A DNA stretch of 64,000 bases, taken from positions 62,001-126,000 of the forward strand of contig NZ_NFLE01000005.1 in the NCBI RefSeq assembly GCF_002160755.1, written 5' to 3'. Position numbers and translations under genes: made by a program. This DNA comes from Lachnoclostridium sp. An14 (GTDB taxonomy: Bacteria; Bacillota; Clostridia; Lachnospirales; Lachnospiraceae). Positions 59,525 to 64,000 of this stretch are shown here, piece by piece. Below the pieces are notes generated by a model. The model was not told where the DNA came from, did no database searches, and saw nothing but the letters and a program-made list of their open reading frames with translations. Within the stretch, counting starts at the first letter, position 1, and the number at the start of each line of letters is the position of its first letter.

Positions 59525-60901
59525 TCAGGCATTTTTCTGGGAAAACGTCCGATCCAGCTTTTTAAACATTCTGCGCAGCACCAGCACGGCGGCGATGGCC
59601 AGGATGACCTCCGCGGTAGTCTGGGCGTAGGCCAGTCCGTAGAGGGGGAAGATGGCGTTTAAAATGCAGAGCGCCGGGATCTCCAGCACGATCTTGCGGA
59701 GAACGGCAAAGAGGAAGGACTCCCGTCCCATTCCCACTGCCTGGAACACGCCCACAGCCAGGAAGTCGGTGCACAGGAAGGGCAGGGCCAGGCAGAATCC
59801 GCGAAGGAACCGGGTGCCGTAGGCGATGATTTCCTCATTTTCCATAAACAGCCGGATCAGGGTGCCCGCCTCCAGGCTGTAGAACACGGACATAAACACC
59901 ATGAAGGAGATGATCACCCTGGCGGCGAAAAACAGGGTCTTTTTCATCCGCTTGATGTTGCCGGAGGCGTAGTTGTAGCTGATGAGGGGCATGATTCCCT
60001 GGGCCAGGCCCTGGGAGATGTACATGGGGATCATGCTCAGCTTCTGGGTGATGCCCATGGCAGCCACGGCGTTGGCCCCGTAGACAGCGGTAAAGTTGTT
60101 TAAAATGGTCATGCCGGTGACGTTTAACAGGTTCTGGATGGCGGCAGGGATACCCACTCCGCACACCCCTAACACCACGTCCCGCTGGAGGCGGAACATC
60201 TTCGGGTTGATGCAGACGTAAGTCTTTCCCCGGCGGACGAACAGCAGCACGAAGAAGTAGAGGCAGGCCACGCAGTTGGAAATGCAGGTGGCAAAGCCGG
60301 CTCCTGCCGCGCCCATATGAAAGCCCCAGGGCAGGATGAAAATGGGGTCCAGCACAATGTTTAACAGACAGCCGCTCATGGTGCCCACGCTGGCGTGGAG
60401 GGCGCTGCCCTCGGAGCGGACCATGTAGGCCATCACCACGTTTAAGATGGCGGGGGTGGCGCCCAGGCAGGTGGTCCATTTCAAATATCCCGTGGTGGCT
60501 TCTGCCGTCTCCGGCGTGGCTCCCAACAGGGTGAGCAGGGGAGAGAGGAACAGGGTGCACAGCAGGGAAAACAGCAGTCCGGCGGCCACGGAGCAGTAGA
60601 AACCGAAGGCGGAGCTGCGGTAAACGGTGTTGTAGTCCTTTCGCCCCAGGGCGCGGCTCATCATACTGGAGCTGCCCACGCCGAACAGGTTGTTCACGGC
60701 GTTGAAGGCTAGGAGCACCGGCGCCGCCAGGGTGACGGCGGCGTTTTCGATGGGGTTGTTTAACATTCCCACGAAGTAGGTGTCCGCCAGGTTGTAGAGC
60801 ACCATCACCAGAGAGCTTAAAATGGTGGGAACGGCCAGCTTTGCCACCGCGGTGGGGATGGGGGCCTGTTCAAACAGTATGGTCTTACTTTGGTCTTGCA
60901 T
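59525..60901 (-). CDS. MATE-family multidrug efflux transporter
   Basis: A 458-residue membrane protein with about twelve helices in two repeats. The first starts VAKLAVPTILSSLVMVLYNL with ADTYFVGM, and the second has VGIPAAIQNLLNVTGMTILN. These belong to the DinF/NorM-like MATE group. It would expel organic cations with Na+ or H+. It is convergent with hemW. The 294-base gap to the next gene contains its start region and the long terminator of the aminotransferase operon. Confidence 0.9.
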   Translation of the reverse strand: MQDQSKTILFEQAPIPTAVAKLAVPTILSSLVMVLYNLADTYFVGMLNNPIENAAVTLAAPVLLAFNAVNNLFGVGSSSMMSRALGRKDYNTVYRSSAFGFYCSVAAGLLFSLLCTLFLSPLLTLLGATPETAEATTGYLKWTTCLGATPAILNVVMAYMVRSEGSALHASVGTMSGCLLNIVLDPIFILPWGFHMGAAGAGFATCISNCVACLYFFVLLFVRRGKTYVCINPKMFRLQRDVVLGVCGVGIPAAIQNLLNVTGMTILNNFTAVYGANAVAAMGITQKLSMIPMYISQGLAQGIMPLISYNYASGNIKRMKKTLFFAARVIISFMVFMSVFYSLEAGTLIRLFMENEEIIAYGTRFLRGFCLALPFLCTDFLAVGVFQAVGMGRESFLFAVLRKIVLEIPALCILNAIFPLYGLAYAQTTAEVILAIAAVLVLRRMFKKLDRTFSQKNA

Positions 60902-61107
60902 ATGAATCTTTCCGTCCTTTCCGAAGGCCGCAAGGAGGCCTGTGAAACTAAAATTAACACTATTATAGCACTAAAAGGGGAAATGTGTACAGATGGGAAG
61001 AATTTTCCCGGAACGGCCGCCGCTTAGGGCCAATGGAAAGATCTGGGGAAGACAAAAAAGAAGGCCGGGCCTTTAATCCCGCCGGTTCTGAATGACCGGG
61101 AAAAAGA

Positions 61108-61193
61108 GAAAGAAAGCTCCCGCCGTCACACCGGCCTGATTTACCGCCGGAAATCAGGCGGCAAATCAGGCCGGAAACGGCGGGAGCTTCCAT
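61108..61193 (-). terminator. Very long hairpin terminator of the aminotransferase operon
   Basis: AGCTCCCGCCGT/ACGGCGGGAGCT and inner GGCCTGATTT-x-CCGCC/GGCGG-x-AAATCAGGCC form an 86-base hairpin directly after the minus-strand stop at 61196, with TTTCTTTCTC following on that strand. Confidence 0.75.
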
Positions 61194-61195
61194 TT

Positions 61196-62047
61196 TTACG
61201 CGGTTTCCTCCAGGAATTTTTTCATATAGGCATCCTGGAGCAGCTTTACCAGCTCCGGAGCCTTTCCGCCCACCGGCTGGCCGTTTAAGGAACCGGCCCG
61301 GCGGCAGAGCTGGGTGGCGCTGGACACCAGGATCTCGTCTGCCTCCATGAGCTGTTTCATGGTAAAGGGCGTCTCATCCACAGGGATGCCATGGGCCTTG
61401 CAGATGTCGATCATGTGCTTTCTGGTGATTCCGGGCAGAATCAGATGGTCCGTGGGATGGGTGATGAATACGCCGTCCTTGAAAATGCTGATGTTGCTGT
61501 GGGCGCACTCCGTCACCACCTCGCCCCGGTGGAACACGCACTCGTCACAGCCCAGCTCCTCGGCCTTTTCCGCCGCCATACAGTTGATCATCAGGTTCAG
61601 GGTCTTGATGTTGCAGTGGAAGAACCGGGTGTCCTCCATGTCCGTGAGCTTTAAAAGCTGATCCTGAGGTTTCACCTTCATGGGCTTGATGGTCACCCAC
61701 AGGTTCGCCTTCACGTCCCCTTTGGGGAAAATGTGGTTTCTGGGGGCGGTGCCGCGGGTCACCTGCCAGTAGAGCATCTGCTCCGGCGCGTCCACCTTTA
61801 GCACCAGCTCCTTTAAAAGCTGGCCCAGCTCCTCCTTCGTGTAGGGGATCTGGATGCGCACCAGCCCGGCGCTGTTGTAGAGCCGGTCCAGGTGGTCCTG
61901 GAGGGCAAAAATATGGTGGTTGTTCACCATCGTCGCCTCGTAAACGCCGTCGCCAAAGTAGCAGACGCGGTCGTTCATGGGAATCATCATCTCGTCGATG
62001 AGGGAAATCCTTCCGTTGTAATAAGCCAAGTTTTCCATCTTATTCAA
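61196..62047 (-). CDS. Class IV aminotransferase (D-amino acid/branched-chain type)
   Basis: A 283-residue PLP enzyme. YYNGRISLIDEMMIPMNDRV and YFGDGVYEATMV open the fold; lysine in NIKTLNLMINCMAAEKAEE; GEVVTECAHSNISIF; ILPGITRKHMIDI. It is closest in pattern to D-alanine aminotransferases (Dat). It overlaps the isoaspartyl dipeptidase gene by eight bases. In this operon it could process amino acids released by the peptidase. Confidence 0.85.
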   Translation of the reverse strand: MNKMENLAYYNGRISLIDEMMIPMNDRVCYFGDGVYEATMVNNHHIFALQDHLDRLYNSAGLVRIQIPYTKEELGQLLKELVLKVDAPEQMLYWQVTRGTAPRNHIFPKGDVKANLWVTIKPMKVKPQDQLLKLTDMEDTRFFHCNIKTLNLMINCMAAEKAEELGCDECVFHRGEVVTECAHSNISIFKDGVFITHPTDHLILPGITRKHMIDICKAHGIPVDETPFTMKQLMEADEILVSSATQLCRRAGSLNGQPVGGKAPELVKLLQDAYMKKFLEETA

Positions 62048-63200
62048 ATCTGCCTTTCATTTTGATTTCGCCTTTCCAGAGGGCTGTTTTTCCTTTCGCG
62101 AACAGGCCGTCGATGGCCAGCCCGTCTCCCAGCACCAGAAGATCCGCGTCCGCGCCCTCGCGGACACAGCCCTTTACGCCTTCCTTTCCCAGCACCGCGG
62201 CGGGGGTGGAGGTCAGTAACTTCAGGGCCTCCTCTAAGGGGATTCCCCGTTTTGCCAGGCTCTGAATGGTCTTGTGCAGGTACTTGGGGGAGGCGTAGGT
62301 CAGGCCGACGCAGTTCCCGTTTTCATCAAACCGGGGCTGGCTGCCGTAGGCGTCGCTGGACAGGGTCATATGGTCCGCGAAAACGCCGTCCCGGCCAAGA
62401 AGGTCCGCGATCTGCCCGGCGGCCGTCTCGCAGCTCTCCTCGTCGCAGCCGGCGGTGCAGTCCATATATCCTCCCATACGGATCAGCCGCACGCCGTCCT
62501 CCATCAGCTCCGGAGTCCGCAGCATATGGGTGGGAAGGAAATTCTTCACCGGCACGTCGGAGTGCTCCAGGGCGTAGAAAATGGGATCCAGCCGCCCGTT
62601 TCCGCTGCCCATGTGGATGGTCACCAGGCCGGGGGTGCCGCTTAAAAGGCCGGCCCGGCGGGCAGCGGTGCCCAGGGCGATCAGATCCTCTCCCGTGGGA
62701 TTGGAGCTGCGGTGGTCGGAGGCGGCCACCTTCACCCCGATCATAGGCGGGATCATCACAATGTCCTTTTCCACGCTACCGGTGATGGTGGTGGGCGGGT
62801 AGCAGTAGGCGCTGGTGAGGGCGTAGGCGGTGATGCCTTCCTCCGTCAGGGCCCGCGCCTTCGCCACCAGGTTTTCCAGGCTTCTGGTGATGCCGTCCGT
62901 GCCCAGCAGGCCCACCACCGTGGCGATGCCGTTGGTGGTGAAGGTGGTCAGCTGGGATTCGGGAACTCTGGAGGCCGGCCCCTGCTCGCCGCCACCTCCC
63001 GTGATGTGGACGTGGAGGTCAATGTAGGCGGGAGCCAGGATATTTCCCTCCAGATCGAAGGTTTCCACCCCATCCAGGCCCTCATAGCCCTGGATGGAGT
63101 CCCGGATCATGAGAATTTTCTCCCCCGCGATGAGGAGATCCTTTTTTCCCATGGGCGCCGGGCTGTAAACCTGTGCGTTTTTCAGCAGTTTAATCATCAT
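62040..63200 (-). CDS. iadA: Isoaspartyl dipeptidase
   Basis: A 386-residue zinc amidohydrolase. Metal ligands are in IDLHVHITGGGGEQGP; the bridging lysine in IGVKVAASDHRSS; HMGSGNGRLDPI; and the aspartate in MTLSSDAYGSQPRF. It cleaves beta-aspartyl dipeptides formed by protein ageing. It lies between the antiporter and aminotransferase genes in one minus-strand operon. Confidence 0.92.
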   Translation of the reverse strand: MMIKLLKNAQVYSPAPMGKKDLLIAGEKILMIRDSIQGYEGLDGVETFDLEGNILAPAYIDLHVHITGGGGEQGPASRVPESQLTTFTTNGIATVVGLLGTDGITRSLENLVAKARALTEEGITAYALTSAYCYPPTTITGSVEKDIVMIPPMIGVKVAASDHRSSNPTGEDLIALGTAARRAGLLSGTPGLVTIHMGSGNGRLDPIFYALEHSDVPVKNFLPTHMLRTPELMEDGVRLIRMGGYMDCTAGCDEESCETAAGQIADLLGRDGVFADHMTLSSDAYGSQPRFDENGNCVGLTYASPKYLHKTIQSLAKRGIPLEEALKLLTSTPAAVLGKEGVKGCVREGADADLLVLGDGLAIDGLFAKGKTALWKGEIKMKGRFE

Positions 63201-63211
63201 ATGTCAACTCC

Positions 63212-64000
63212 TTATTTCTCGTCCTCAAGCCTGGCGATGCCGAACCCGGTGAATCCCCAGATGATGGCGAAGATAAATCCAGTATAGCACAGAATGGCCC
63301 AGGGCAGGTAGTCCAAAGTCTGGACGCCCAGGGTGGCGGTCATGTAGGCGCCTGCGGCGGACCAGGGAACCAGAGGCACGAATACAGTTCCGGCGTCCTC
63401 CAGGGTACGGGACAGATTTTTTGCCGCCAGCCCGCGGGCTTTGTAGGCGTCACGGAACATTTCACCGGGAATCAGGATGGACAGGTAGGAGTTTCCGGTG
63501 GTCAGGGCCATAACGATACAGGAGGCCACGGTGGCGGTGATCAGGGCGCCGGTGCTCTTTGCCACGCTTAAGATCTTCTCCAGCACCACATCCAGACAAC
63601 CGGCCCGGCTCATGATTCCGGCGAAACAGAAGGCGCAGAATACCAGCAGGGTGGTGCTCATAATGCCGTTCATGCCGCCCCGGTTTAACAGCTGGGTAAT
63701 CTCCGAGGAGCAGGAGGCGGGATCAAAGCCCGGACGGGTGATCATGCTCACGTTAAATCCGCTGACCGTGGCGGACAGCACGTCCTTTAAAGCCACGCCC
63801 TGGAACAGCACGCCCTCCACACCGGCTACTACGGTGGACAGCAGCATGACCGGGATGGTGGGTTTCTGCAGCAGAGATCCGGCCAGCACGATGATAATGG
63901 GCAGCACCAGCAGGAAATTCCAGTGGAACATGGTATCCAGCTGGTTTAGCATCACAGACACCGTCTCCGAGGTGGAGTAGACGGAGGTATCCGCCCGCAG
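63212..64000 (-). CDS. NhaC-family Na+/H+ antiporter or related transporter (5' partial)
   Basis: The frame is open to the right edge of the window, so the N-terminus is missing. The visible 262 residues hold several TM helices, with TLLVFCAFCFAGIMSRAGCL, TATVASCIVMALTTGNSYLS, and LSRTLEDAGTVFVPLVPWSA, typical of the NhaC family. Within this operon the substrate could instead be an amino or dicarboxylic acid, since NhaC relatives include malate/lactate exchangers. Confidence 0.85.
   Translation of the reverse strand: MRADTSVYSTSETVSVMLNQLDTMFHWNFLLVLPIIIVLAGSLLQKPTIPVMLLSTVVAGVEGVLFQGVALKDVLSATVSGFNVSMITRPGFDPASCSSEITQLLNRGGMNGIMSTTLLVFCAFCFAGIMSRAGCLDVVLEKILSVAKSTGALITATVASCIVMALTTGNSYLSILIPGEMFRDAYKARGLAAKNLSRTLEDAGTVFVPLVPWSAAGAYMTATLGVQTLDYLPWAILCYTGFIFAIIWGFTGFGIARLEDEK

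Noticed and set aside
1-64000. tRNA or rRNA genes and replication origin
   Set aside because: Gaps were read for cloverleaf ends, rRNA sequence and DnaA-box clusters; none was recognised.

Overview
The window is a junction between a large integrative element and the chromosome of a GC-rich, spore-forming member of the Clostridia, most likely a Lachnospiraceae relative. The chromosomal half (about 43.3 to 64 kb) has the gpr-spoIIP sporulation pair, a GerMN lipoprotein, comEC-holA, rpsT, lepA-hemW and an NhaC-iadA-aminotransferase operon. Its codons are visibly richer in G+C than those of the left part. No rRNA or tRNA gene was seen.

Positions 1 to about 43.3 kb are the right-hand part of an integrative and conjugative element (ICE). 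It ends with a Tn916-type excisionase, a ribbon-helix-helix protein and a tyrosine integrase (41401-43152). No relaxase or type IV secretion genes are in view, so the transfer module must lie left of the window. Going right, the element carries: a SpaA/CnaB surface protein (partial); an AT-rich cargo gene with a possible PD-(D/E)xK domain (3964-5751); a first promoter-leader-terminator unit in front of a DUF5688-like gene; and a phage-like DNA module with YqaJ exonuclease, ERF annealing protein, CHC2 primase, SSB and RecD2-like helicase. Next come a MoxR ATPase paired with an HExxH/vWA protein and an Rpn-type nuclease with a decayed partial duplicate. A transport island follows (24.4-31.7 kb) with an ECF importer, an AraC regulator and two YbtP/YbtQ-like ABC proteins. 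The element then has a second copy of the leader unit before another DUF5688-like gene, a PP-loop (PAPS reductase family) protein, PcfK- and PcfJ-like proteins, a RadC-type protein and small DUF4313/DUF6809-like genes.

Immediately right of the integrase, the open frame resumes as the C-terminal tRNA-binding domain of methionyl-tRNA synthetase, so the element appears to sit inside metG. The most unusual non-coding features are: the two homologous leader RNAs with compensatory stem changes (5808-6012 and 31844-32027); paired direct-repeat operators at both transport promoters; a 187-bp nest of inverted repeats between rpsT and gpr; an eleven-unit 16-bp degenerate minisatellite after the dps gene; and a REP-like repeat family at gene ends. 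Two genes (the ICE primase and comEC) have ideal ribosome binding sites but only AUC at the expected start.
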